Assembly: GCF_028714215.1 (NCBI RefSeq)
Contig: NZ_JAQTMS010000050.1
Location: 1-37,731, forward strand
Source: Rhodoferax sp.
GTDB lineage: Bacteria; Pseudomonadota; Gammaproteobacteria; Burkholderiales; Burkholderiaceae_C
Reading direction: 5' to 3'
DNA length: 37,731 bases
Shown here: one piece after another, positions 6,634-13,878 of the stretch
Position numbering within the stretch: the stretch's first letter is position 1
Layout: each line of letters begins with the position of its first letter
Notes under the pieces: generated by a model
What the model saw: the letters and a program-made list of their open reading frames with translations, nothing else
What the model was told of the DNA's origin: nothing
Database searches by the model: none
Translations under genes and position numbers: made by a program

Positions 6634-8976
6634 ATGTCACCTGCCAGTCCTGCCGTCCCCGCGGCGGCACCCGAAACCGCTAACGATGTGCGCGCCCCGG
6701 CCCAGGTCAGTCCGCACGAGGCGGGCCCACCGATGGAACTCTTGCGCCTGCTGGACGACCCGCTGGAATGGTCTGCCTTCAGTCGTCCCGACGCGCGGCG
6801 CGCCAATTGCTGGCAGTCCAACGTGTTGATTGAGGGCATGCACTGCGCCGCCTGTGCCTTGACCCTTGAGGATGCGCTGCTGAGCGTGCCCGGCGTCGAG
6901 CAGGCTGATGTGAGTGCGGGAAGCCACCGGGCGCGTGTCGTCTGGTCGGCCGACCTGGTTCGGCCTTCTGACTGGATGCGGGCGATTCAAGCGGCCGGCT
7001 ACCGGGCCGTTCCGGCCAATGACGCATTTGCCCGTGAACGGCGCAACCGGGAGGCCCGCAAGGCGCTTTGGCGTTTGGCCGTGGCCGGCTTGTGCATGAT
7101 GCAGGTGATGATGTACGCCTACCCGGCGTACGTGGCGGCGGCCGGCGATTTGACGCCCGAGATGGAGCAGCTCCTGCGTTGGGCTTCCTGGGTCCTGACA
7201 CTGCCGGTGATCCTGTTTTCATGCGGTCCATTTTTTGGCAACGCACTGCGCGATGTGATGCAGCGGCGGGTCAGCATGGACTTGCCGGTGGCCCTGGGCA
7301 TGCTGATTACTTTTGCCGTCAGTAGCGCCGGTACTTTTGAACCTCAGGGACACTTTGGGCGCGAGGTGTATTTCGACTCGCTCACCATGTTCGTGTTTTT
7401 CCTGCTGGCCGGTCGCTGGCTGGAGTTGCGCCTGCGGGATCGAACTGCCGGCGCGCTCGAAGCGTTGATGAACCGCTTGCCCGACAGCGTATTGCGGCAG
7501 AAACAGGACGGTACTTATGAGCGCGTGCCGGTGCGCCGCCTGCAAATGGGAGACCTGATCCGCGTCTTGCCAGGCGAAACCCTGCCGGCCGACGGCGTGG
7601 TGCTGCTGGGCTGTACGATGGTTGACGAGGCGCTGCTGACGGGCGAGTCGCGTCCCGTGGCGCGTGGGGTCGGCAGTGCGGTGGTTGCTGGCAGTCATAA
7701 CCTCTCGACCGTGGTGCAGATCCGCGTCGAGCGGGTCGGCGAGCAAACCCGTTACGCCCAGATCGTCGCGTTGATGGAAAGCGCCTCAACCACCAAACCG
7801 CCCTTGGCTCGACTGGCCGACCGCATCGCCAAACCATTCCTGATTGCGGTTCTGCTGGCTGCCGGCCTGGCCTGCGCTTTCTGGTGGGGAAGGGACCCGG
7901 GACGGGCTTTGATGGTTGCGGTGGCGGTGCTGGTGGTCACCTGTCCCTGCGCCCTGTCGCTGGCCACGCCGGCCGCCATGCTGGCCGCGGCCGGCACTCT
8001 GGCGCGACGCGGTGTTCTGGTGCGGCGGCTGGACGCCTTTGAATCGCTGGCCGTCGTCAATACGGTCTTGTTTGACAAAACCGGAACCTTGACGCGGGAT
8101 GCCATGGTTTTGGGATCCAGCCAGGTGCGAGAAGGTATGCCGGTGGCCCAGGTGCTGGCCATGGCAGCGGCTTTGGCGCAGTATTCGCTGCACCCGGTTT
8201 CCAGAGCGCTGGCCGCTGCCGGGCAGGGTGGCGCCGGCACGCCATGGCAAGCGAGCGCCGTGCAAGAGGTCGCGGGGGCGGGCGTAAGCGGCCAGGTCTG
8301 CTCCAGCGAAGTCGGTTTGCCGGCCACGCGCCTGCGCCTTGGATCGGCTGACTTCTGCGGCGTGAAGCCGGTGCGATCAGATTCCCTGCAGGCTTTTTTG
8401 AGCGATGAACAGGGCTGGCTGGCGACGTTTGTCCTGCATGAGGATGTTCGGCCTGACGCACGGGCCACGGTCACGGCACTTCGGGACGCCGGCATTGCGG
8501 TGCATCTGTTGTCGGGAGACAGTACCGAGGCGGCGGGGCGGTTGGCGGCTCAGGTCGGTATCGGCAACTTTCAAGGAAACTGTTCGCCGCAAGACAAGCT
8601 CGATTTCTTGCGCCGCGCCCAGCAAAGTGGCGACAAGGTCGCGGTGGTGGGAGATGGGCTCAACGATGGTCCGATGCTGGCCGCTGCACATGCTTCATTT
8701 GCCTTTGGTCAGGCGGTGCCGCTGGCACAGGCGCAGTCAGATTTTGTCGTGCTGGGTGATCAAATCGGCGCCATCGTGACAACCGTCCAGTTGGCGCGGC
8801 GTACCCTGCGCGTGGTTCGTCAGAATCTGGCCTGGGCTGCCATTTACAACGCGGTCTGTGTGCCACTGGCCGTGCTCGGCTTGCTGCCAGCCTGGTTGGC
8901 GGGTCTGGGAATGGGTTTAAGCTCGCTGTTGGTGGTGTTCAATGCACTGCGTTTGGCGAAGCCGCCAACTCAATGA
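6634..8976 (+). CDS. ccoI: cbb3-oxidase-associated copper P1B-type ATPase (CcoI/FixI)
   Basis: Membrane ATPase of 780 residues that exports Cu+ from the cytoplasm for assembly of the cbb3 copper site. In order: a heavy-metal-binding domain with GMHCAAC (Cys71, Cys74), hydrophobic segments, an actuator domain with TGESRPV, the CPC metal-site helix (Cys437-Pro-Cys439 in VTCPCALS), the phosphorylated Asp481 in DKTGTLT, the HP dipeptide in YSLHPVSRAL and the hinge GDGLNDGPML. The HP and CPC motifs define the P1B class. ATG at 6634 is chosen over an in-frame TTG three codons upstream. Being immediately before ccoS-ccoNOQP marks it as CcoI rather than a CopA detoxification pump. An N-terminal Pro/Ala-rich extension of about 35 residues has no recognised motif. 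Confidence 0.93.
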   Translation: MSPASPAVPAAAPETANDVRAPAQVSPHEAGPPMELLRLLDDPLEWSAFSRPDARRANCWQSNVLIEGMHCAACALTLEDALLSVPGVEQADVSAGSHRARVVWSADLVRPSDWMRAIQAAGYRAVPANDAFARERRNREARKALWRLAVAGLCMMQVMMYAYPAYVAAAGDLTPEMEQLLRWASWVLTLPVILFSCGPFFGNALRDVMQRRVSMDLPVALGMLITFAVSSAGTFEPQGHFGREVYFDSLTMFVFFLLAGRWLELRLRDRTAGALEALMNRLPDSVLRQKQDGTYERVPVRRLQMGDLIRVLPGETLPADGVVLLGCTMVDEALLTGESRPVARGVGSAVVAGSHNLSTVVQIRVERVGEQTRYAQIVALMESASTTKPPLARLADRIAKPFLIAVLLAAGLACAFWWGRDPGRALMVAVAVLVVTCPCALSLATPAAMLAAAGTLARRGVLVRRLDAFESLAVVNTVLFDKTGTLTRDAMVLGSSQVREGMPVAQVLAMAAALAQYSLHPVSRALAAAGQGGAGTPWQASAVQEVAGAGVSGQVCSSEVGLPATRLRLGSADFCGVKPVRSDSLQAFLSDEQGWLATFVLHEDVRPDARATVTALRDAGIAVHLLSGDSTEAAGRLAAQVGIGNFQGNCSPQDKLDFLRRAQQSGDKVAVVGDGLNDGPMLAAAHASFAFGQAVPLAQAQSDFVVLGDQIGAIVTTVQLARRTLRVVRQNLAWAAIYNAVCVPLAVLGLLPAWLAGLGMGLSSLLVVFNALRLAKPPTQ

Positions 8977-8986
8977 AAGGGTCACT

Positions 8987-9124
8987 TTGGACATACTTTA
9001 TTTGCTGATTCCTTTGTCGGTAATCCTCGTTTTTTTCATACTCGCCGGTCTTTGGTGGGCTATCTATCGCGGTCAATTTGAAGACATGGAGGCCGAAGGA
9101 GAGCGAATTCTTAAGGATTCATGA
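8987..9124 (+). CDS. ccoS: cbb3 oxidase maturation protein CcoS
   Basis: Tiny single-span membrane protein of 45 residues needed for cofactor insertion or maturation of cbb3 oxidases. I place the start at TTG 8987: AAAGG at 8976-8980 gives good spacing, and the product begins MDILYLLIPLSVILVFF, which is the family N-terminus. The one helix (residues 4-26) is followed by WWAIYRGQFEDMEAEGERIL, matching the conserved W-x5-GQF-D-x-E-x3-RIL pattern of CcoS. It lies 10 bases after ccoI, so it is in the same operon. The stop TGA is part of an ATGA with a following 24-codon frame. Confidence 0.88.
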   Translation: MDILYLLIPLSVILVFFILAGLWWAIYRGQFEDMEAEGERILKDS

Positions 9125-9195
9125 AAATACTTTTGGAATTTGACAAGAATCACCCGGAACCCATCCTCATCGTGAGAAACTTTAGCCAGAACTAA
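9121..9195 (+). CDS. possible 24-residue small ORF coupled to ccoS (uncertain)
   Basis: ATG at 9121 overlaps the ccoS stop (ATGA) and opens a frame of 24 codons ending TAA at 9193-9195, product MKILLEFDKNHPEPILIVRN plus FSQN. It has no recognised homologue or membrane segment. The overlap geometry would allow reinitiation after ccoS. Against it, the same bases hold an FNR-like box (9140-9153) and the likely ccoN promoter, which explains the conservation pressure without coding. It is too short to judge by codon use; it may be chance. Confidence 0.22.
   Translation: MKILLEFDKNHPEPILIVRNFSQN
9140..9153 (+). promoter_or_regulatory. FNR-like box upstream of ccoN
   Basis: TTGACAAGAATCAC matches 8 of 10 conserved positions of TTGAT-N4-ATCAA. 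Class II spacing predicts transcription from about 9188, 24 bases before the ccoN ATG, with the AACTTT region near 9178-9183 as a weak -10. FNR/Anr activation of ccoNOQP is well established in proteobacteria, which supports the call. It gives ccoN a promoter separate from ccoI-ccoS. Confidence 0.65.
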
Positions 9196-9211
9196 CTGAG
9201 AAGAGGTGTAA

Positions 9212-10648
9212 ATGATATTTCCCAATACGCTAGCCACGACCTATAGCGATAAGGTCGTCAGGCAGTTTGCCATCATGACCGTAGTCTGGGGTGTGGTAGG
9301 CATGCTGGTCGGCGTGATCATCGCCGCGCAGCTAACCTGGCCCGAACTCAACTTTGGTATTCCCTGGTTGACTTATGGTCGCTTGCGACCACTGCATACC
9401 AACGCAGTGATTTTTGCGTTTGGTGGTTGTGGTTTATTCGCTTCAGCCTATTACGTGGTGCAGCGCACCTGTCAGGTTCGGCTATTTGGCGAAAAGCTGG
9501 CCGCCTTCACTTTTTGGGGTTGGCAACTGGTGATTCTGGCGGCTGCGATTTCTTTGCCTTTGGGTTACACCCAGGGCAAGGAATACGCCGAGCTGGAGTG
9601 GCCCATTGACATCTTGATCACTGTGGTCTGGGTGTCCTTTGCGGTGGTGTTTTTTGGCACCGTCGGAACCCGAAAAGTCCGCCACATTTACGTTGCCAAC
9701 TGGTTTTTTGGCGCGTTCATCATTGCGGTGGCCTTGCTGCACCTGGTCAACAGTGCCGCCATTCCTGCCGGTTTCTTGAAATCGTATTCGGCTTATGCTG
9801 GCGTGCAGGATGCCATGGTGCAGTGGTGGTATGGCCATAACGCAGTCGGGTTCTTCCTGACGGCCGGCTTCCTGGGCATGATGTACTACTTCGTTCCGAA
9901 GCAGGCGGAGCGGCCGATTTATTCTTACCGTCTGTCCATCGTTCACTTCTGGGCGCTGATATTTACCTACATGTGGGCCGGCCCGCACCACCTGCATTAC
10001 ACCGCGCTGCCGGACTGGACACAATCGGTCGGCATGGTGTTCTCCCTGATATTGCTGGCGCCCAGTTGGGGTGGCATGATCAACGGGATCATGACGCTGT
10101 CGGGGGCTTGGCATAAGCTGCGCGACGACCCGATCTTGCGTTTCCTGATCGTCTCCCTGTCGTTCTATGGCATGTCGACCTTTGAAGGCCCGATGATGTC
10201 GATCAAGACCGTCAATGCGCTGTCGCACTACACCGATTGGACCGTGGGCCATGTGCACTCGGGGGCTTTGGGCTGGGTCGGTCTGGTCACCATGGGCAGT
10301 ATGTACTACCTGATTCCGCGTCTGTTTGGCCAGAAGAAGATGTACAGCGTCAAGGCCATCGAGGTGCATTTCTGGACGGCGACGATCGGCATTGTCATTT
10401 ACATCGCAGCCATGTGGATTGCCGGTGTGATGCAAGGTCTGATGTGGCGTGCCATCAACGCTGACGGTACCTTGACCTACACCTTTGTGGAATCCGTCAA
10501 GGCCACCTTCCCGTTCTATGTGCTGCGTTTATTGGGTGGTCTCTTGTACCTTGCCGGTATGTTGATCATGCTCTGGAACGTACTGAAGACAGCCACCAAT
10601 GGCCGTTCCGTTACCGTGACCATTCCGGCCGCCGTTGCCCACGCCTGA
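9212..10648 (+). CDS. ccoN: cbb3-type cytochrome c oxidase subunit I (CcoN)
   Basis: Catalytic heme-copper subunit of the high-affinity oxygen reductase, 478 residues, about 12 membrane helices. Haem- and copper-binding histidine contexts are visible: PLHTNAVIF (His62, low-spin haem b), [11 protein letters not shown] (Cu-B region with its His), [16 protein letters not shown] (Cu-B histidine pair) and [13 protein letters not shown] (haem b3/b histidines). The WWYGHNAV form with Tyr before Gly-His is characteristic of the C family. The ATG at 9212 follows a GAAGAGG ribosome site. The protein works in the inner membrane with CcoO and CcoP, reducing O2 and pumping protons at low oxygen. Length and motif content are normal. 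Confidence 0.97.
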   Translation: MIFPNTLATTYSDKVVRQFAIMTVVWGVVGMLVGVIIAAQLTWPELNFGIPWLTYGRLRPLHTNAVIFAFGGCGLFASAYYVVQRTCQVRLFGEKLAAFTFWGWQLVILAAAISLPLGYTQGKEYAELEWPIDILITVVWVSFAVVFFGTVGTRKVRHIYVANWFFGAFIIAVALLHLVNSAAIPAGFLKSYSAYAGVQDAMVQWWYGHNAVGFFLTAGFLGMMYYFVPKQAERPIYSYRLSIVHFWALIFTYMWAGPHHLHYTALPDWTQSVGMVFSLILLAPSWGGMINGIMTLSGAWHKLRDDPILRFLIVSLSFYGMSTFEGPMMSIKTVNALSHYTDWTVGHVHSGALGWVGLVTMGSMYYLIPRLFGQKKMYSVKAIEVHFWTATIGIVIYIAAMWIAGVMQGLMWRAINADGTLTYTFVESVKATFPFYVLRLLGGLLYLAGMLIMLWNVLKTATNGRSVTVTIPAAVAHA

Positions 10649-10660
10649 GGAGCAAATACC

Positions 10661-11287
10661 ATGGCAAATAACAATACCAGCGGCGGACTGTCGCACGAAA
10701 AAATTGAAACCAACAACTTCCTGATGATCGTTTTGATCCTGGTTGTGTTGTTGTTCGGTGGCTTGGTCGAAATTGTTCCGCTGTTCTTCCAGAAATCCAC
10801 GACCGAGCCGGTCAAGGGTCTGCAGCCCTACACCGCGCTGCAACTGGCGGGGCGCGACATCTACACCCGTGAGGGCTGCTACAACTGCCATTCGCAGATG
10901 ATTCGGCCGTTCCGTGCCGAGACCTTGCGTTACGGCCATTACTCGGTGGCTGGCGAATTTGTCTATGACCACCCGTTCCAGTGGGGTAGCAAGCGCACCG
11001 GTCCCGATCTCCAGCGCGTCGGTGGGAAGTACAGCGATCAGTGGCATCGTGACCACCTGAACAATCCACGGGATGTTGTTCCGGAATCGAATATGCCGGC
11101 CTATCCATGGTTGCTCAAGGACAACGTGGACGCCGCTTCCATGCCGGCGCACATGAGGGCTTTGCGCACTGTGGGCGTGCCCTATACCGATGAGCAGATA
11201 GCCAAGTCGTCCGAGGAGCTTAAAGGCAAGAAGGAAATCGAGGCCGTCATTGCTTATTTGCAGGTATTGGGTACTTTGGTGAAATAG
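10661..11287 (+). CDS. ccoO: cbb3 oxidase monohaem cytochrome c subunit (CcoO)
   Basis: Membrane-anchored monohaem cytochrome c of 208 residues that passes electrons from CcoP to the catalytic subunit. It has an N-terminal anchor helix (residues about 20-42, [20 protein letters not shown]) and the haem site [17 protein letters not shown] with Cys73, Cys76 and His77, the standard CcoO context. The sixth ligand is probably the Met in [11 protein letters not shown]. It starts 12 bases after ccoN with GAGG upstream (AGGAGCAAATACC before ATG). No anomaly. Confidence 0.96.
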   Translation: MANNNTSGGLSHEKIETNNFLMIVLILVVLLFGGLVEIVPLFFQKSTTEPVKGLQPYTALQLAGRDIYTREGCYNCHSQMIRPFRAETLRYGHYSVAGEFVYDHPFQWGSKRTGPDLQRVGGKYSDQWHRDHLNNPRDVVPESNMPAYPWLLKDNVDAASMPAHMRALRTVGVPYTDEQIAKSSEELKGKKEIEAVIAYLQVLGTLVK

Positions 11288-11302
11288 AAGGGGGACCTTG
11301 AC

Positions 11303-11446
11303 ATGGAATTCGATATCAACTCCCTCCGATCATTGGCTACGGTAGTTAGTTTCCTCATGTTTATCGGCATCATTGCGTGGGCTTATTCACGTGGCAAAGC
11401 CGCTGATTTCGAACAGGCTGCCAATCTGCCTTTCGAGCAAGACTGA
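11303..11446 (+). CDS. ccoQ: cbb3 oxidase small subunit CcoQ
   Basis: Small membrane protein of 47 residues encoded between ccoO and ccoP, the position of CcoQ/FixQ. The product starts MEFDINSLRSLATVVSFLMF and has one helix (about residues 8-28) followed by WAYSRGKAADFEQAANLPF, matching the W-AYS/W-AW-R-x3-FE-A-x2-PF pattern of the family. CcoQ stabilises the assembled complex, notably in the presence of oxygen. AGAAGGGGGAC upstream supplies the ribosome site. Confidence 0.93.
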   Translation: MEFDINSLRSLATVVSFLMFIGIIAWAYSRGKAADFEQAANLPFEQD

Positions 11447-11471
11447 CGAACCGCACTAAAAGGAAAAAAAT

Positions 11472-12389
11472 ATGAGCGACTTTACAAGTAACTTCTGGTC
11501 GGTCTACGTTGCCGGGATCACGGTAGTCAGTATTCTGGCCTGTCTGCTGCTGCTCTGGGTGACCGGCAAGGCCAAGGCCACGACCGCCAGTGACAACACC
11601 ACCGGACATGTGTGGGACGGCGATTTGCGTGAGATGAACAACCCCTTGCCGCGCTGGTGGGCTTGGCTGTTTGTCATCACCATCGTTTTTGCCTTGGTCT
11701 ATCTGGCCCTGTACCCCGGCTTGGGCACTTACGCAGGCAAATTGGCTTGGACCTCTTCGGGCCAACATCAGACCGAAGTCGATAAGGGCAATGCGGAGAC
11801 GGCGCCCCTGTACGCCAAGTTTTCTGCCATGAAGCCGGAAGACGTGGCCAAGGATGCGCAAGCGATGGCCATTGGCGAGCGTTTGTTCATGAACAACTGC
11901 GCCCAATGTCATGGCTCCGATGCCCGCGGCAATAAGGGGATTCCGAACTTGACTGACAACGATTGGTTGGGTGGCGGCACTCCGGAGATCATCAAGGCGG
12001 ACATCACAAAAGGACGTATTGGCATGATGCCGCCGATGGCTGCTGCAGTGGGCACGGCGGATGATGTCAAGAATGTCGCGCAGTATGTTTTGAGCCTGTC
12101 CGGTAGCCCGCACGATTCGGTTCGTGCGGCGCTTGGCAAGGAGAAATTCGTCGTTTGCGCTGCCTGCCACGGTCCAGACGGCAAGGGTATGCAAGCGCTT
12201 GGCTCGGCCAACCTGACTGACAATATCTGGTTGCATGGTTATGGCGAGGCGGCCATCATTGCCATGATTAACGGCGGCAAGACCAACATCATGCCAGCCC
12301 ATGGGGACAAGTTCTCCGAAGCCCAGATCCATGTGCTGGCGTCCTATGTGTGGGGGCTTTCGAATAAGGGCGGGGTTGCTGCCAAGTAG
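11472..12389 (+). CDS. ccoP: cbb3 oxidase dihaem cytochrome c subunit (CcoP)
   Basis: Dihaem c-type subunit of 305 residues that accepts electrons from soluble cytochromes c. Two N-terminal hydrophobic helices (about 8-30 and 56-77, the second following NNPLPRWWAWLF) anchor it. Two haem sites follow: CAQCHG (Cys143, Cys146, His147) and CAACHG (Cys229, Cys232, His233). Methionine ligands lie in GRIGMMPPM and TNIMPAHGDK. The N-terminal GHVWDGDLREMNNPLPRWW motif is the CcoP signature. A GGA ribosome site (AAAGGA) is 8 bases before the ATG. This closes the structural part of the operon. Confidence 0.97.
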   Translation: MSDFTSNFWSVYVAGITVVSILACLLLLWVTGKAKATTASDNTTGHVWDGDLREMNNPLPRWWAWLFVITIVFALVYLALYPGLGTYAGKLAWTSSGQHQTEVDKGNAETAPLYAKFSAMKPEDVAKDAQAMAIGERLFMNNCAQCHGSDARGNKGIPNLTDNDWLGGGTPEIIKADITKGRIGMMPPMAAAVGTADDVKNVAQYVLSLSGSPHDSVRAALGKEKFVVCAACHGPDGKGMQALGSANLTDNIWLHGYGEAAIIAMINGGKTNIMPAHGDKFSEAQIHVLASYVWGLSNKGGVAAK

Positions 12390-12657
12390 TGTGCGGTGTG
12401 CATCCCCGGTCACGAGGTTGGTCTGTCGTTCGAGACCGGGGCATCTTGGCCCATGTCGTGGGGCGCCGTAATATCGAGGTCGTTAGCGGCTCCAGATCAT
12501 GAACGTCACTGGGCCAGCACCACTGATCTGCGCGCAGTGGTGCTGCTCCCGGTGGACGCACAGCCCCGGGTTCCCACACCACTCGCTGTGAGATCCAGAG
12601 TGTCGGGTTGACTTCCGGATTCGACAGAGATTTTTGCTTCCACAATAAGGATTTGAT
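12390..12657 (+). repeat. hairpin-rich non-coding stretch between ccoP and ccoH
   Basis: No convincing gene in 268 bases. Three inverted repeats are visible: CCCCGGTC (12404-12411) with GACCGGGG (12434-12441); a perfect 11-base stem CAGCACCACTG (12515-12525) with its complement at 12535-12545 around a 9-base loop; and CACAGC (12559-12564) with GCTGTG (12585-12590). None is followed by a T-run, so they are not simple intrinsic terminators. ccoG usually lies near here in related operons. An mRNA-stabilising or processing structure, or a palindromic repeat family, are possible readings. Confidence 0.5.
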
Positions 12658-12945
12658 ATGCAGAATGGCACTCTTGATACAACTGTTCCTTGGTGGAGGT
12701 TTGGTCATGTCTGGCTTATCGTGGCGGGTCCGGCAATCGTCGTTGTAGCCAGCTTCATAACCCTCTATCTCGCGGTGACACGACCGGATCCGGTTGTTGC
12801 CGAAGACTATTACCGCAAAGGGATTGATATCAACAAGACCTTGGGCAAGGAGGCTAGTGGTTCTGGTCTGGCGCCGGCAATGCAGGCCCGTAACCATGCT
12901 GCAACCGGGGTTGTGCCGTCAGCCAACGCGGTCGCCAAACCTTAG
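12658..12945 (+). CDS. ccoH: FixH/CcoH-family cbb3 assembly protein
   Basis: Small membrane protein of 95 residues matching the FixH/CcoH family: PWWRFGHVWLIVAGPAIVVVASFITLYLAV (one helix, residues about 15-40, after a GHVW-x2-AGP motif) followed by RPDPVVAEDYYRKGIDINKTLGKE, the conserved D-VV-DYYR-G-x-IN signature. CcoH/FixH acts in the inner membrane, with CcoI, in maturation of the oxidase. AAGGA ribosome site at 12646-12650. It is cut off from ccoP by 268 non-coding bases; ccoG is not present in between. The C-terminal 30 residues are low-complexity and variable. Confidence 0.88.
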   Translation: MQNGTLDTTVPWWRFGHVWLIVAGPAIVVVASFITLYLAVTRPDPVVAEDYYRKGIDINKTLGKEASGSGLAPAMQARNHAATGVVPSANAVAKP

Positions 12946-12947
12946 GT

Positions 12948-13021
12948 TGAGTTACCCCTCGCTCGGGCCGTCAAGACATATTGTCTGTTGGCGTATCCGG
13001 ATGTTTTGTTTCAGTAACTCA
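12948..13021. repeat. inverted repeats in the ccoH-fnr convergent gap
   Basis: TGAGTTAC at 12948-12955 is the exact complement of GTAACTCA at 13014-13021, enclosing most of the 73-base gap and touching the fnr stop. Inside is a small hairpin AGACA-TAT-TGTCT (12974-12986). This could act as a bidirectional end structure for the two converging genes, but neither arm is followed by a T-run, so termination is only a guess. Confidence 0.35.
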
Positions 13022-13747
13022 GATCGGTGCTTTGGGGTTGACGATGTCCCGCAGCGCCGCCGTGTTCAGAATGCGGACATGACGTTGCTTGACTTCCACG
13101 ATGCCATCTTCCACGAATCTGGAAAATGTCCGGCTCACGGTTTCAAGTTTCAACCCCAGAAAGCTGCCAATTTCCTCGCGGGTCATTCGAAGTATCAACT
13201 CCGATTGGGAGAAGCCCCGGGCGTGTAGCCGCTGCACCAGGTTCAACAGGAAGGTGGCCAGACGCTCCTCTGCCCGCATGCTGCCCAGCAGCAACATGAC
13301 GCCGTGTTCACGCACAATTTCCCGACTTAGAATTTTGTGAACGTGACGCTGCAGTGAATTTACTTCACGGGAAAATTCCTCAATCCGGTCGAATGGCATC
13401 ACGCAGACCTCGGCGTCTTCCAACGCAACAGCGTCGCAGGTGTGGTGGTCATTCACGATGCCGTCCAGACCAACAACTTCACCGGCCATTTGAAACCCCG
13501 TTACCTGATCCCTGCCATCCTCAGAAGCCACGCAGGTCTTGAAAAATCCGGTGCGAATGGCGTACAAACTGGTAAACTTTTCGCCATTGCGAAAGAGTGT
13601 CGTGCCGCGTTTGATCTTGCGTCTGGCGGCCACCAGGTCGTCAATACGGTCAAGCTCTTCCTTGCTCAGGTCCACTGGCATGCACAGTTCCCTAAGATTG
13701 CAATCCGAACAGGCTACTTTGATGGTTTGAGGGTTCATGTCCCTCAT
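13019..13747 (-). CDS. fnr: FNR-type oxygen-sensing Crp/Fnr transcription factor
   Basis: Cytoplasmic oxygen sensor, 242 residues. The N-terminal cluster CSDCNLRELC (Cys13, Cys16, Cys22) plus Cys115 in DAEVCVMPFD match the four ligands of the oxygen-labile [4Fe-4S] cluster in E. coli FNR. A cyclic-nucleotide-binding-like domain, a dimer helix, and a helix-turn-helix near residues 190-212 follow. The recognition helix has E-x2-SR (Glu202, Ser205, Arg206 in KLETVSRTFSRF), the FNR-specific DNA contacts, so boxes of TTGAT-N4-ATCAA type are its expected targets; four are seen in this window. The start may be ATG 13747 or, three codons in, ATG 13738. An FNR-like box 25 bases upstream suggests autoregulation. 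Confidence 0.95.
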   Translation of the reverse strand: MRDMNPQTIKVACSDCNLRELCMPVDLSKEELDRIDDLVAARRKIKRGTTLFRNGEKFTSLYAIRTGFFKTCVASEDGRDQVTGFQMAGEVVGLDGIVNDHHTCDAVALEDAEVCVMPFDRIEEFSREVNSLQRHVHKILSREIVREHGVMLLLGSMRAEERLATFLLNLVQRLHARGFSQSELILRMTREEIGSFLGLKLETVSRTFSRFVEDGIVEVKQRHVRILNTAALRDIVNPKAPI

Positions 13748-13771
13748 TTTGGCACCAATTTGCCAGCGGTC

Positions 13772-13785
13772 CTGATATCAGTCAA
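13772..13785 (-). promoter_or_regulatory. FNR-like box in the fnr promoter
   Basis: On the minus strand TTGACTGATATCAG matches 8 of 10 conserved FNR positions. A possible promoter has -35 TTGAAT (plus 13796-13801) and -10 TGATAT (plus 13775-13780) with a short 15-base spacer, placing the box over the -10. That geometry fits negative autoregulation, as known for E. coli fnr. Class II activation would put the transcript start inside the gene, so repression is the better reading. Confidence 0.5.
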
Positions 13786-13813
13786 ATTTGCGGGAATTCA
13801 ACCCCCGTCTCTT

Positions 13814-13827
13814 TTGATGAATATCAA
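13814..13827 (+). promoter_or_regulatory. perfect FNR box upstream of hemN
   Basis: TTGATGAATATCAA is a 10 of 10 match to the palindromic FNR consensus. Its centre (13820.5) is 41.5 bases from a predicted start near 13862, and TATTCA at 13851-13856 is well placed as the -10. This is the textbook class II FNR-activated promoter and sits 52 bases before the hemN ATG. The second box (13772-13785) is 28 bases further toward fnr. Confidence 0.85.
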
Positions 13828-13878
13828 GATAAAATCCAGCATTTAAGGCATATTCAGCATACTTGCCAAGGAGTATTC

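Noticed and set aside
12396..12611. Plus-strand frame of 71 codons in the ccoP-ccoH gap
   Set aside because: No family pattern, no ribosome site, and it runs through the three hairpins. Not related to ccoG in any frame.
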